Of a stretch of DNA of 64,000 nucleotides, positions 25,127 to 34,726 are shown in pieces. The stretch lies in NCBI GenBank assembly GCA_034111045.1, contig JAWUYA010000007.1, positions 1-64,000 of the forward strand, given 5' to 3'. The notes beneath the pieces are model-generated. The model worked only from the letters and a program-made list of their open reading frames with translations. It searched no databases and was not told the DNA's origin. Numbering within the stretch: position 1 is the stretch's first letter; each line of letters starts with the position of its first letter. The translations under genes and the position numbers were made by a program. This stretch comes from JALJPB01 sp034111045. GTDB lineage: Bacteria > Pseudomonadota > Gammaproteobacteria > Enterobacterales > Alteromonadaceae.

Positions 25127-25564
25127 TTATTGATAGTTGCCTAAATTCCAATTGCCAATATCATCTTCAGTACCTGGTTCACCGTCTGGTCCCATAGAAA
25201 AAACATCCATCTTGCCATTTTCACCTGGATTTAATAATTGATATTCATTACCCCAGGGATCATTAGGTAAACGTTGCACATACCCCCCGTCAGCAAAGCG
25301 ACGCGGCTCTGGTTCAATATCGGTTTCTGTGATTAAGGCGTCAAGACCTTGATCGGTAGTGGGGTAATCGTAATTGTCCATTTTATACATTTTTAATGAA
25401 GTTTCTAAGGCACTTACATCAGATACCGCTTTTTGCATATTGGCACGGTCTTGACTACCCATTAAGTTGGGTACGACCATGCTGGCAAGAATACCAATAA
25501 TAACCACTACTACCATCATTTCTAAGATGGTAAAACCACGATTCATTTTTACATTAGTTTTCAT
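25127..25564 (-). CDS. gspG: Type II secretion system major pseudopilin G (GspG)
   Basis: The major subunit of the periplasmic pseudopilus, 145 residues. The prepilin site is RGFTILEMMVVVVIIGILAS. The calcium-binding C-terminal region (SMGPDGEPGTEDDIGNW) and the YKMDNYDYPTTDQGLDALI block are typical. A short leader (MKTNVKMNR) precedes the cleavage site. Between gspF (27 bases) and gspH (37 bases). Confidence 0.96.
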   Translation of the reverse strand: MKTNVKMNRGFTILEMMVVVVIIGILASMVVPNLMGSQDRANMQKAVSDVSALETSLKMYKMDNYDYPTTDQGLDALITETDIEPEPRRFADGGYVQRLPNDPWGNEYQLLNPGENGKMDVFSMGPDGEPGTEDDIGNWNLGNYQ

Positions 25565-25591
25565 AATATTTTCCTACTAGCTGATTGAATT

Positions 25592-26818
25592 TTACCCACC
25601 GACTAGGGTGTTTAATTGTAAAATTGGCTCTAAGATTGCGACCACAATAAATAAGACCACTACCGCCATTGATACCATTAATGCAGGCTCAAAGGCTTTC
25701 AGTGAAATGTTGATCAGTGCTTCAAATTCTCTATCTTGATTATCGGCGGCTCGTCCTAGCATGTGTTCTAATTTTCCACTTTTTTCACCACTGGCGATCA
25801 TATGTAGCATCATAGGTGGGAATAGTTTGGTTTGCTCCAAAGCCACTCGTAAACTTGCTCCTTCTCTGACCCGATCAGAGGCTGCTGTTACTTGCTTTTT
25901 CATGTATAAATTATCTAACACATCTCCCGATATTTTCATGCTATCGAGTAAGGGTACTGCACTAGCGGTTAAAATACTTAACGTGCGAGAAAACCTAGCC
26001 GTATTAACTCCCCTAACTACCTTGCCGATAGCAGGTATTGCAATTAATCGTTGATGAAAGGCGAGTTTAAACGCCGGCTTTTTCAATAACTGACTAAAGA
26101 CCAATAAAAGTCCGGCGATACCTAAAACTAAAGATAGGCCATACGCTTGTAAAAAATCACTACTGGCGATTAAAAATCGTGTTGTGCCCGGCAGATTCTC
26201 GCCCATATGTTCAAATTGACCGACAATTTTAGGCACAACTTTGGTTAATAGTATCGCAATAACACCGACAGCCACCACGGTCATAATAATAGGATACACC
26301 AAGGCTTGTATAAGTTGTGAACGCATTTGCTGACGTTGCTCGGTGTAATCAGCTAAACGGTCAAGTACTTTATCGAGATGTCCTGATTTTTCTCCAGCGG
26401 CTACCATAGCGCGAAACAGGTAGTTAAAAACCTGAGGGTATTCAGCCATACTTTCTGCTAAAGCGTAACCTTCAGTCACTTTAGTACGTACGGCCATGAT
26501 CATGCTTTTTAAACTGTTCTTTTCACATTGTTCAGCAACTGCCATAAGCGACTCTTCAAGCGGTAAACCTGACTCAACTAGGGTCGCTAACTGACGAGTG
26601 ATCAAGGCCAATTCACTTGAAGAGACCTTACCGCCTTTTATTTTCCCCTTGCTAAAGTGTTGACCTGAAGATTTTCTTGCTAAACTAGGGGTCACTTCTG
26701 TTGGCATCAAGCCCTGTTCACGCAGTGAATTACGCACTTGTCTGGCGGTATCACTTTCGATAACCCCTTTTTTAATTTTGCCGCGGCTATCTACCGCTTG
26801 ATAATCAAATGCTGCCAT
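25592..26818 (-). CDS. gspF: Type II secretion system inner-membrane platform protein F (GspF)
   Basis: The polytopic core of the assembly platform, 408 residues. It has an N-terminal cytoplasmic stretch (AAFDYQAVDSRGKIKKG), two homologous T2SSF domains (about 70-195 and 273-395), and three membrane segments near 170-195, 225-245 and 375-400. The repeat blocks LATLVESGLPLEESL and LSILTASAVPLLDSM are clear. It contacts GspE and GspL. It follows gspE after 11 bases. Confidence 0.95.
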   Translation of the reverse strand: MAAFDYQAVDSRGKIKKGVIESDTARQVRNSLREQGLMPTEVTPSLARKSSGQHFSKGKIKGGKVSSSELALITRQLATLVESGLPLEESLMAVAEQCEKNSLKSMIMAVRTKVTEGYALAESMAEYPQVFNYLFRAMVAAGEKSGHLDKVLDRLADYTEQRQQMRSQLIQALVYPIIMTVVAVGVIAILLTKVVPKIVGQFEHMGENLPGTTRFLIASSDFLQAYGLSLVLGIAGLLLVFSQLLKKPAFKLAFHQRLIAIPAIGKVVRGVNTARFSRTLSILTASAVPLLDSMKISGDVLDNLYMKKQVTAASDRVREGASLRVALEQTKLFPPMMLHMIASGEKSGKLEHMLGRAADNQDREFEALINISLKAFEPALMVSMAVVVLFIVVAILEPILQLNTLVGG

Positions 26819-26829
26819 AATTAACTTGC

Positions 26830-28437
26830 CTAATCCTCACGTGTGACACGTAAGACTTCTTCGAGGGTGGTAATACCTTCCATTACCCTATCAAAACCAT
26901 TTCGTCTGATACTAGGGATTGATTTACGTAAATATTTTTCTATCGCTTGTTCACCTTTACCGTTATGAATCAGTTCACGGACTTTTTCATCAACCGGTAA
27001 TAATTCATGAATACCGGTTCGACCACGGTAGCCTTTAAAATTACATTGAGCACAGCCAACCGCTCGATAAATCACCTCTTTGTTTTCTTTTACTAAGCCT
27101 AACAAATGCAATTCTTCTGCATCAGGTAAGTGACTTTCTCGGCAATGTGGGCATAAAGTCCGCACTAATCGCTGCGCTAGCACCCCTAGTAAACTCGACG
27201 ATAACAAGAAAGGTTCAACACCCATATCTTCCATACGAGTGATAGCACCGGTTGCAGTATTAGTATGTAATGTAGAGAGGACTAAGTGACCGGTTAAACT
27301 CGCCTGTACGGCAATTTGCGCGGTTTCGAGATCGCGAATCTCACCGATCATAACCACATCGGGGTCTTGACGTAAAATAGCACGTAATCCTCGGGCAAAA
27401 GTCATGTCCACTTTAGTATTTACTTGGGTCTGACCTATGCCTTCAATAGCGTATTCAATGGGGTCTTCAACAGTTAAAATATTACGTTCTTTAGCGTCAA
27501 TTTGCGTTAATCCGGCATAAAGCGTAGTACTTTTACCTGAGCCTGTCGGGCCGGTGACTAGAATAATACCATGAGGTTTTTCAATAAGTGCTGAGAATAA
27601 CCCACGATTCGTTGCTGTCATGCCAAGGTCTTCGAGATCAAGACGTACTGAGTTTTTATCGAGTAAACGTAATACTACTCGCTCGCCATGACCGGTCGGC
27701 ATAGTAGACACCCTGACATCAACGGCACGACCGCCAATTTTTAACGATATTCGACCATCTTGAGGGATCCGCTTTTCGGCAATATCTAGTTTGGCCATAA
27801 CCTTGATACGTGACACTAACAATGACGCTAACTTACGGTGTGGTTTTAGTACTTCTCTTAAAACGCCATCAATACGAAAACGAATTTGCAGCGAACTTTC
27901 AAAGGTTTCAATATGAATATCAGAGGCATTTTCTTTGATGGCTTCACTGAGCATAGCGTTGATTAATTTGATGATAGGAGCATCACCTTCATTTTCTAAT
28001 AAATCTTCACTTTCTGTTATTTCATCAGCCAGTGAGTAAAGATCGACCTCATTACCTATGTCTTCCATCATTTGCTGTGCTTCAGATGAATCACGCTGAT
28101 AGACTTCAGTCAATAACGTTTCAAAATCATTGAGCTTAAGAAAATCAAAGCGAAATGGCGCGCGAAGCATCCGACGTGTTTCTAAAATAGCGACCTGACT
28201 CACATTTTCTAAGCAATGCAAAATAAAACCCTGGTCGTCTTGACTGAGTAATACATTAAAACGTTGCGCATAACCAAAGGGCAAACGTAACCGTTGCACA
28301 ACTTGTAAATGGTCAGCCTCAGCGCCTTGTTGCGCTGAGTGAGTTTTCAGCGAGGTCTCATCAGACAAATTATCTATGTATAACTCATCAATCGCGGCTG
28401 AAATTTCGCCTTCAGTGGGCTCAGTCACGTCAGTCAT
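26830..28437 (-). CDS. gspE: Type II secretion system ATPase E (GspE)
   Basis: The hexameric cytoplasmic ATPase powering pseudopilus assembly, 535 residues. Visible motifs are Walker A GPTGSGKSTTLYA, the Asp box (NILTVEDPIEYAIEGI), Walker B VVMIGEIRDLETAQ, and the His box (HLVLSTLHTNTA). The tetracysteine zinc motif is CPHC...CAQC (LCPHCRESH, GCAQCNFKGYRGR). The N-terminal GspL-binding region is present. It overlaps gspD by one base. Confidence 0.96.
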   Translation of the reverse strand: MTDVTEPTEGEISAAIDELYIDNLSDETSLKTHSAQQGAEADHLQVVQRLRLPFGYAQRFNVLLSQDDQGFILHCLENVSQVAILETRRMLRAPFRFDFLKLNDFETLLTEVYQRDSSEAQQMMEDIGNEVDLYSLADEITESEDLLENEGDAPIIKLINAMLSEAIKENASDIHIETFESSLQIRFRIDGVLREVLKPHRKLASLLVSRIKVMAKLDIAEKRIPQDGRISLKIGGRAVDVRVSTMPTGHGERVVLRLLDKNSVRLDLEDLGMTATNRGLFSALIEKPHGIILVTGPTGSGKSTTLYAGLTQIDAKERNILTVEDPIEYAIEGIGQTQVNTKVDMTFARGLRAILRQDPDVVMIGEIRDLETAQIAVQASLTGHLVLSTLHTNTATGAITRMEDMGVEPFLLSSSLLGVLAQRLVRTLCPHCRESHLPDAEELHLLGLVKENKEVIYRAVGCAQCNFKGYRGRTGIHELLPVDEKVRELIHNGKGEQAIEKYLRKSIPSIRRNGFDRVMEGITTLEEVLRVTRED

Positions 28438-30629
28438 TATTGCTCTTGGCTGTCTATGCTAATAGGTTGAACGTCAAGACGCTCTAAATTATTGAGCTCT
28501 TCGGTACTCCCTGCATTATTTTCTTTTTTACCTTCACCCATATATTCATCAAAAGAGGGAGGAAGTGCTAATGCATCATTCCAATGGGGTAATAAGGGCA
28601 AGTTGTCATTTTTCATTAACGACAAGCCTTCTTCTTGTTTGCGTAATTGATCCGCACGAATAAAGTTATATTTATCTTTGGCCATGGTATTCATCATGGC
28701 ACTACTAGTGATAATGGTTGGACGAATAAAAACCATTAAGTTACGTTTTCTGGTGGTATTGCTCGATGACTTAAATAAGTGGCCAATAAAAGGAATATCG
28801 CCAAGAAGCGGGACTTTCTGCACACTTTCTTGAACATCTTCGTCAATCAAACCACCTAAAATTACTGTTTCTCCGGTATTTGCCATCACCGTTGTTTTGA
28901 TTTCGCGTTTATTAATTGCAATATCAACGCCGGTAGTACCACTGACTGAGGAAACCTCTTGTTCAATGGTCAACTGCACGCCAGAGCCTTCATTAACTTG
29001 TGGTGTTACTCGAAGTTTAATACCCACTTCTTGACGATCGACTGTTTGAAAAGGATTATTGTTATTACTACCTGTCGCTGAACCGGTGATAATCGGCACT
29101 TCTTGACCAACAATAAAATAGGCTTCTTCGTTTTCTAAGGTGGTGATGCTCGGCGTTGCTAAAATATTAGAATTGGTGTCCCTGCTGACGGCTTGAATGA
29201 TGGCCCCCCAGTCATTTTTTATAATACCAAACATCATACCGCTAACAGAGCCTAAAGCGTTGGCCAATAATGAATAATCACCATCAACGTCAGGTTTAGA
29301 ATAACCTGCTTGGATCACCTCATTACTGTCATTGAGTAACGCCGGGACAAACTCACCTTTTGTAGTTTCTGCAGCAAGAGCTCCTGCGGCAACAGAGCTA
29401 ATCGGTGCAGTGCCATTATTAAATTGGGTAAAGCCTCCTTGTTCGCTATACCACTGAACACCTAACTGCACACCATCACTTTCAAAGACTTCAACAATAA
29501 TAGCTTCTATCAGCACTTGTGCTCTTGGTACATCAAGTTTGTAAATGACTGCAGAAAGTGATCGTAACATATCAGGTTGAGCGGTAATAACTAAGGTATT
29601 GGTCGATTCATGGGCTTCAATACTGATATTACGACTTTTACGACTACTTTTTTTCGATTGTCCCGATTGAGCTTCCGCTTCAATAGACTCACTAACGCCC
29701 TTTAAAACTTTGACTAAATCTTCTGACTTAGCATATTTAAGATAAAATACTCGGGTATTACCGATTGACTCAAGTTCGCTATCTAATCGCGAGATTAATT
29801 TAACCACACGCTCTCTTGCTTTAATTTCACCACTGATAATGACACTGTTAGTGCGCTCATCAGCAACAATTTTAGGAATTAAAAACGTTGGCGTCCCTGA
29901 TTTACCTCCGGCTGTTTTATTCATCGCTTCAATGATACGGACAATTTCACTGGCTGAAGCATACTGTAAATTAATAATTTTTACGTCTTGATCGCCGGCT
30001 CTATCGACTGTTTCAATGATTTTAACCAAACGATTAACCACCGCAGCAGTGCCGGTTAACATAATGACGTTCGCCGGGTCATAATTAACAACATTACCGC
30101 CACCGGCTTGGTCAGAAAGTTGACGAAGTAGTGGCACCAATTCGCGTACAGTTACATTTTTAACTTCAACCACTCGGGTGACCATTTCATCACCCATGCC
30201 TGGGTCGTCACTATCAACCACAGGAATAGAAGAGGTTTTAGCGTCTTTATCGCGAATGATTTTAATGATGTTATTGTCCATCTTGACCGCAGAAAATCCA
30301 GAGACTTCTAAGACATTTAAGAAAAATTGGTAATATTGGGCTTCCGTTAAGACATCATAACTGCGGACATTGATTTTGCCACGAACATTGGGATAAACGA
30401 TCATGGTTTTTTTCAAATTCTTGCCCACGATATTCACAAACTCAGTAATCTCAGTATTTTTGAAATTAGGGGAATAATTGGCCGCACTGACTGAGGTGCT
30501 AATTAACATCCCATGAAACAATAGTGCGGTAAAAAAAACTGAGCGACCATTTGTTAATGAATGTGCACTGCGACTATTCCATATAAAAAGTACGCGTTGA
30601 CATAAGTTGCGCATAAAAAAATTCCTCAT
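28437..30629 (-). CDS. gspD: Type II secretion system secretin D (GspD)
   Basis: The outer-membrane secretin pore, 730 residues. A long signal region (about 1-49, ending SVSAA) precedes N0 (NYSPNFKNTEITEFVNIVGK), N1-N3 domains and the secretin domain. The latter is marked by DVPRAQVLIEAIIVEVFESD, ILATPSITTLENEEAYFIVG and the VPLLGDIPFIGHLFKSS block. A C-terminal tail follows that may bind a pilotin. Two starts are possible: ATG 30629 (AGAGAAG box) and ATG 30614 (GAGGA box). The first is annotated. It lies 56 bases after gspC. Confidence 0.96.
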   Translation of the reverse strand: MRNFFMRNLCQRVLFIWNSRSAHSLTNGRSVFFTALLFHGMLISTSVSAANYSPNFKNTEITEFVNIVGKNLKKTMIVYPNVRGKINVRSYDVLTEAQYYQFFLNVLEVSGFSAVKMDNNIIKIIRDKDAKTSSIPVVDSDDPGMGDEMVTRVVEVKNVTVRELVPLLRQLSDQAGGGNVVNYDPANVIMLTGTAAVVNRLVKIIETVDRAGDQDVKIINLQYASASEIVRIIEAMNKTAGGKSGTPTFLIPKIVADERTNSVIISGEIKARERVVKLISRLDSELESIGNTRVFYLKYAKSEDLVKVLKGVSESIEAEAQSGQSKKSSRKSRNISIEAHESTNTLVITAQPDMLRSLSAVIYKLDVPRAQVLIEAIIVEVFESDGVQLGVQWYSEQGGFTQFNNGTAPISSVAAGALAAETTKGEFVPALLNDSNEVIQAGYSKPDVDGDYSLLANALGSVSGMMFGIIKNDWGAIIQAVSRDTNSNILATPSITTLENEEAYFIVGQEVPIITGSATGSNNNNPFQTVDRQEVGIKLRVTPQVNEGSGVQLTIEQEVSSVSGTTGVDIAINKREIKTTVMANTGETVILGGLIDEDVQESVQKVPLLGDIPFIGHLFKSSSNTTRKRNLMVFIRPTIITSSAMMNTMAKDKYNFIRADQLRKQEEGLSLMKNDNLPLLPHWNDALALPPSFDEYMGEGKKENNAGSTEELNNLERLDVQPISIDSQEQ

Positions 30630-30685
30630 TACTTCTCTATCTTTATTGATTTGTTTAGTTAGTTGTTGAGTTAGTTATCTACTGT

Positions 30686-31627
30686 TTAATTATCGATACT
30701 AAACAAAATTTGTGTCATACCATCTTCGCGTTCTACCAACAAAGACACTTCATTTTCTTGGCTTAACGCCATCATAGCTTGTGCAGCTTCACTCGGAGCA
30801 GTTAAGTCATAGCCATTCATTTGTACAGCAACATCACCTGATTTTAACCCGGCGCGGTGGAAAAAAGCTGGATTTTTACCCGGCATTAAGCGATAGCCTA
30901 CGATATTACCATCATCACGTTTGGGCATGATTTTTAAATAATCCGTTATTTTTCCAGGATCGAGACTAATATCCATTTTAAGAGTGCTCGCTTGTTGAGA
31001 TAGTTCCCTATTGGATCTCATATCAACAATAGAAGGTGTTGCTTTTGCTGTAGTAGCTCTCTGATTGTTTGCAGGACTCACTTTTTTCTTAGGCAAATTT
31101 ACTGAGCGCTTTTCATAATTCGAGCCCTCAATCATCAAGGTTTCCATTCGTCCCGATTGCTTGATAAATACCCGATCAATGAATACCTGCTCTAATGTTG
31201 CTTTAGTGCCAGCGATCATATCATCAATACCGTAAGTGTTTTGTTGACCATCATTTTCAATAATAGCCGCAGATACGCTAAGGTCATTACTCGCCACGAC
31301 AGCTGACAAGGTTAGCTTTAACCTTGTTTCTGGTGCATCTTCTATTTCAATCAGTTTTTCTGATGGTAACGCATTATACACTCCAAATAAGTGAAGTTTT
31401 TCTAATGCACTAATACTAACTGCTGTTGGTTTCTTCGTTGGTCTATTTTGGGAAGTTTCCATCTCTTGACTTGATACTTGCTCACTTGGCACAAACATCC
31501 AAGTAGCTTGTGCGGCTAAAGAGGCAATATAGATCAGCAACATTGCACTGAGTGCTTTGGCTATTTGTTGTTGAGGAAGTTTAGCTATTACATCAGTTAA
31601 TGAAGCTAAGTTATTCGGTAATTGCAT
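30686..31627 (-). CDS. gspC: Type II secretion system inner-membrane protein C (GspC)
   Basis: GspC links the platform to the secretin and helps recognise substrates. The 313-residue protein has a membrane helix about 25-47, the homology region (about 92-170, APETRLKLTLSAVVASNDLS) that binds GspD N0, and a C-terminal PDZ domain (about 225-313, with NPAFFHRAGLKSGDVAVQMNG). First gene of the operon. Its start is preceded within 14 bases by a four-copy heptanucleotide tandem repeat (31641-31668) in place of a normal leader, suggesting expression could vary with copy number. Confidence 0.94.
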   Translation of the reverse strand: MQLPNNLASLTDVIAKLPQQQIAKALSAMLLIYIASLAAQATWMFVPSEQVSSQEMETSQNRPTKKPTAVSISALEKLHLFGVYNALPSEKLIEIEDAPETRLKLTLSAVVASNDLSVSAAIIENDGQQNTYGIDDMIAGTKATLEQVFIDRVFIKQSGRMETLMIEGSNYEKRSVNLPKKKVSPANNQRATTAKATPSIVDMRSNRELSQQASTLKMDISLDPGKITDYLKIMPKRDDGNIVGYRLMPGKNPAFFHRAGLKSGDVAVQMNGYDLTAPSEAAQAMMALSQENEVSLLVEREDGMTQILFSIDN

Positions 31628-31640
31628 GTTACTTCTATTA

Positions 31641-31671
31641 TTAAGAGTTAAGAGTTAAGAGTTAAGAGTTA
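31641..31671. repeat. Heptanucleotide tandem repeat at the gsp operon promoter/leader
   Basis: Four exact copies of TTAAGAG (31641-31668) plus TTA, written on the plus strand. On the transcribed sense it reads TAA(CTCTTAA)n. It ends 13 bases before the gspC ATG. A perfect -35 hexamer TTGACA (31679-31684, minus strand) lies just upstream, so the tract occupies the expected -10 and transcription-start positions. Copy-number change by slippage would alter promoter spacing in 7-base steps. Confidence 0.85.
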
Positions 31672-31678
31672 AATTATT

Positions 31679-31684
31679 TGTCAA
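31679..31684 (-). promoter_or_regulatory. Candidate -35 element of the gsp operon
   Basis: A perfect TTGACA on the minus strand, 52-57 bases before the gspC ATG. No good -10 hexamer follows at 17 bases, because the heptamer tract is there. A second possibility is TTGAAC-N18-TAGAGT further upstream, within the inverted repeat CTTGA-N7-TCAAG (about 31748-31764). Confidence 0.35.
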
Positions 31685-31860
31685 TCATGTTGTACTTAGC
31701 TGTTATTAATTGGGTGTTATTAAAAATAAATATACTCTAGAATAATACTTGACCTAGGTTCAAGCAACAAGCACTGTCTAAAGTTTTTAACACTTTAATT
31801 TTCAAATGATAACTTTTAAGCCTGATACGGGCTTAACCGCATCACACAGAGGGTCTGATA

Positions 31861-32280
31861 GTGACAACAAAAAATAACACTAAGGTAGCTGATAACCACG
31901 CTATTCGACTTGATAAATGGCTTTGGGCCGCCAGGTTTTATAAAACTCGCGCCATTGCAAAGCAGATGATCGACGGCGGTAAAGTGTTTTATAATGGACA
32001 ACGAACGAAATCTGGCAAAAGTGTAACTTTAGGTGACACCATCAAAATACGCCAAGGTTTTGATCAAAAAGAACTCACGGTAATGGCACTCGCAGATAAA
32101 AGAAGAGACGCAACGTTTGCCCTAACTTTGTATAAAGAAACAACCGATAGCATAAAGATTAGAGAAAAAACATCACTTGCTCGCCAGCAGGGCATACTAC
32201 TTAGCCCCGCAAGTGAGACTAAACCAGACAAAAAACAACGCCGACAAATACGGCAAATGAAAGAAGGATTTAATGAATAA
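31861..32280 (+). CDS. hslR: Heat shock protein 15 (HslR), S4-domain RNA-binding protein
   Basis: HslR recycles stalled 50S subunits carrying nascent-chain tRNA. The 139-residue protein has the S4 RNA-binding domain at about 14-75 (IRLDKWLWAARFYKTRAIAK, GGKVFYNGQRTKSG), followed by a basic C-terminal tail. The start is GTG at 31861 with a GAGGG box upstream. The stop overlaps the hslO start by one base, as in the E. coli heat-shock operon hslR-hslO. Confidence 0.92.
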   Translation: MTTKNNTKVADNHAIRLDKWLWAARFYKTRAIAKQMIDGGKVFYNGQRTKSGKSVTLGDTIKIRQGFDQKELTVMALADKRRDATFALTLYKETTDSIKIREKTSLARQQGILLSPASETKPDKKQRRQIRQMKEGFNE

Positions 32281-33155
32281 TGACTAGCCCAGATATTTTA
32301 CACCGCTATCTATTTGATAACCGGCATGCTCGTGGGGAATTAGTACAATTATCCAATAGCTACAAGCAAAACATTGAAAAACATCACTACCCTTTGGGCG
32401 TGCGTATTTTGCTAGGTGAGTTGATGGCAGCCACTTGTTTATTAACCGCCACCATTAAATTTGAAGGCGATATAACCGTGCAATTACAAGGTGATGGCCC
32501 AATCTCTTTTATTTCAATGAACGGTAATGATAAACAAGAAATGCGTGGCATTGCCCGCTTAACTGAAAATACTGATGCCGCTGGCTTAAAGGCATTAATA
32601 GGTAAAGGTAATATGATCATTACCATACGACCTAAAAATGCCGAAGCTTATCAAGGTGTTGTTGCATTAGAAAAAGAAACATTAGCAGAATGTTTAGCCC
32701 ATTATTTTGATGTGTCTGAACAAATCCCAACAAAAATCTGGTTGTTTAGTGACGATAAAAAGCAACAAGTCGCTGGTAGCTTAATTCAATTATTACCGGG
32801 CAGCGATGAGGCGAACGGCGGCGATAAAGAAAAACAACAAAGTGACTTTGACCATTTATGTCAGTTAACCAATACTATTAAAGCCGAAGAAATATTCAAT
32901 CTTGATGCCCAAAACTTGTTATATCGGCTATACCATCAAGAACAAGTGAGATTGTTTGATCCCCAAGCCGTGTCTTTTGTTTGTGGTTGCTCGAGCGAGA
33001 AATGTTTAACGGCTATTGCCCAAATTGAACCTAGTGAGATAAAAGCGATTGTCGAAGAACAAGGCAATGTCTGCATGACTTGTGATTATTGTTTAACAAC
33101 GTATGCCTTTGATGAGCCACAGCTCGCTAGTTATATGGATGAGACCCAGCATTAA
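32280..33155 (+). CDS. hslO: Redox-regulated chaperone Hsp33 (HslO)
   Basis: A holdase chaperone activated by oxidation, cytoplasmic, 291 residues. The redox switch of four cysteines is intact: CGCSSEKC with CxC (about 237-239) and CMTCDYC with CxxC (about 270-273). The N-terminal core has HHYPLGVRILLGELMAA and the central GxGxLxxTIR-like GKGNMIITIRP. An Asp/Gly/Lys-rich insertion (SDEANGGDKEKQQS) interrupts the middle. Translationally coupled to hslR. Confidence 0.94.
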   Translation: MTSPDILHRYLFDNRHARGELVQLSNSYKQNIEKHHYPLGVRILLGELMAATCLLTATIKFEGDITVQLQGDGPISFISMNGNDKQEMRGIARLTENTDAAGLKALIGKGNMIITIRPKNAEAYQGVVALEKETLAECLAHYFDVSEQIPTKIWLFSDDKKQQVAGSLIQLLPGSDEANGGDKEKQQSDFDHLCQLTNTIKAEEIFNLDAQNLLYRLYHQEQVRLFDPQAVSFVCGCSSEKCLTAIAQIEPSEIKAIVEEQGNVCMTCDYCLTTYAFDEPQLASYMDETQH

Positions 33156-33265
33156 CTTTAATGGTCATTTCTATAGCGTAAAATAAAAATCAGGCCCTTA
33201 GCACTTACCAACATTAGATACTGATAAGTGCAGCTGACAAAAAACAACATCTAAAAGGAAAAACA

Positions 33266-33685
33266 ATGCTTCAATTAGAACATATAAATTTAGTCGTCAG
33301 TGATATTCCTGCCATGCTTAAATTTTATCAAGTTGCCTTTCCCCACTGGTTTGTTCGAGACCAAGGCCATGACGAGTGGAATGGCAAACCACGTCAATGG
33401 CTTCACTTCGGTGACGACTATCAATACATTGCGATGAATGATCACGGTGAAGGGCAAAATAGAGAATTATCAGGACACCAAGTTGGCCTCGCCCATTTTG
33501 CCTATGTCACTTCAAATTTAACCGCGGTTATCACTCGCTTGCAAAAAGCTGGATTCAATGTCGCTAAAGATGGCGCTGTAAACTCTCATCGTCAAAATAT
33601 TTATTTTATCGACCCCGCAGGCTTTGAGGTCGAGTTTGTGCAATACCTCAGTGATATTCCTGCTGAACGTAACAGCACGCAATAA
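33266..33685 (+). CDS. VOC superfamily (glyoxalase/dioxygenase-like) protein
   Basis: A single VOC module of 139 residues: LQLEHINLVVSDIPAMLKFY starts the first beta-alpha-beta-beta-beta unit and LAHFAYVTSNLTAVITRLQ the second, ending in FIDPAGFEVEFVQYL. Candidate metal ligands are His5 region (EHIN), H82-like in LAHFAY and the Glu of FEVEFV. The substrate is unknown. Families with this layout include glyoxalase I and fosfomycin-resistance proteins, and nothing here picks between them. A good AAGGA box lies 9 bases before the ATG. Monocistronic. Confidence 0.8.
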   Translation: MLQLEHINLVVSDIPAMLKFYQVAFPHWFVRDQGHDEWNGKPRQWLHFGDDYQYIAMNDHGEGQNRELSGHQVGLAHFAYVTSNLTAVITRLQKAGFNVAKDGAVNSHRQNIYFIDPAGFEVEFVQYLSDIPAERNSTQ

Positions 33686-33838
33686 ACCAAACGAGCCTGC
33701 TGGGGAATCAATTTATATGCGCTATTGATATGGATAAAACGAGCAGATGGTGAGCCTATGTCTCACCTAGCCATTATATCAGCCCTTGGTTAAATATATG
33801 TAATAACACCTGAACACAATCTTGGGCAGTTAATTTAG

Positions 33839-34726
33839 CTAATATTTATGAGTGAGCTTAATTTTTTGCAAACTCACTATCGCCATGCCTGTTAAAATTA
33901 ATCCCCCAGATATAACCAAGTCATTCGTTAACGTTTCATTGATAAAAACAACCCCTCCAAAAGCAGTAATGAGAGGCACAGCTAACTGAGAAATAGCCGC
34001 TTGGGTGATCGATAAATGCCTTAATGCAAAATACCAGACGCTATAACCAAGAGCGGATGCCACAGAGCCAGACGCCACGGCATAGCAAACGCCTTGCCAA
34101 CTCATTGAATACAGCGATAAACTGATAAACAAAAAAACTAAAGCGATAGGAACACAACGAATAAAGTTTTCTGCGTTGAGTACAATAGGCTCTGCTGCGT
34201 TTCTTCCGACCAAGGTATAAAATGCCCAAGCCATACCAGCAATCACCATTAAGATAAAACCACTAATAGCCGGTTGCGTTGCGCTAGGTAACATCAGTAG
34301 TATAAAGCCTACAAATGAAATGAATAGACCCAACCACTCGATAATATATAAACGATAACCTCTAAATACGCTAACCCCAATCATAAAAAACTGCACGCTA
34401 GCAAAGAGTATTAACGCGCCACTGGCCGTATGTAATTGCACGTAAGCAAAAGAAAAAAATGCGGCGTAAGTAAATAACATGGCTGAGGCAAACCAACCTT
34501 TGGTATTAGCGACACTAAAAATATGTCGAGCCGAAAGTTTTTTGGTATTGGTAAGTAAGATAACAATAACGCTTAACGTAATAGCACCCGATAACATGCG
34601 CATACCGGTAAAACCAGCAGGGTCAATACGTGCATCACCTAAAGCAAGACGACATAAAACTGAATTTGACGCAAAGGCAATTAATGCCGAGCAAGTAGTG
34701 AATATGATTAAGCGGGCTGAAGGCAT
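33839..34726 (-). CDS. DMT-superfamily (EamA) transporter
   Basis: An inner-membrane protein of 295 residues with ten predicted helices in two EamA repeats. The N-terminal repeat contains SNSVLCRLALGDARIDPAGF and the second NAAEPIVLNAENFIRC and SQLAVPLITAFGGVVFINE. EamA proteins export metabolites or amino acids, and the substrate cannot be told. An AGAGA-type ribosome-binding site precedes the ATG. It is not linked to its neighbours. Confidence 0.85.
   Translation of the reverse strand: MPSARLIIFTTCSALIAFASNSVLCRLALGDARIDPAGFTGMRMLSGAITLSVIVILLTNTKKLSARHIFSVANTKGWFASAMLFTYAAFFSFAYVQLHTASGALILFASVQFFMIGVSVFRGYRLYIIEWLGLFISFVGFILLMLPSATQPAISGFILMVIAGMAWAFYTLVGRNAAEPIVLNAENFIRCVPIALVFLFISLSLYSMSWQGVCYAVASGSVASALGYSVWYFALRHLSITQAAISQLAVPLITAFGGVVFINETLTNDLVISGGLILTGMAIVSLQKIKLTHKY

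Noticed and set aside
31747..31764. Inverted repeat CTTGA-N7-TCAAG upstream of gspC as a repressor operator
   Set aside because: The arms are only five bases and the inner CCTAGG is a common chance palindrome. Kept only as a note under the promoter entry.
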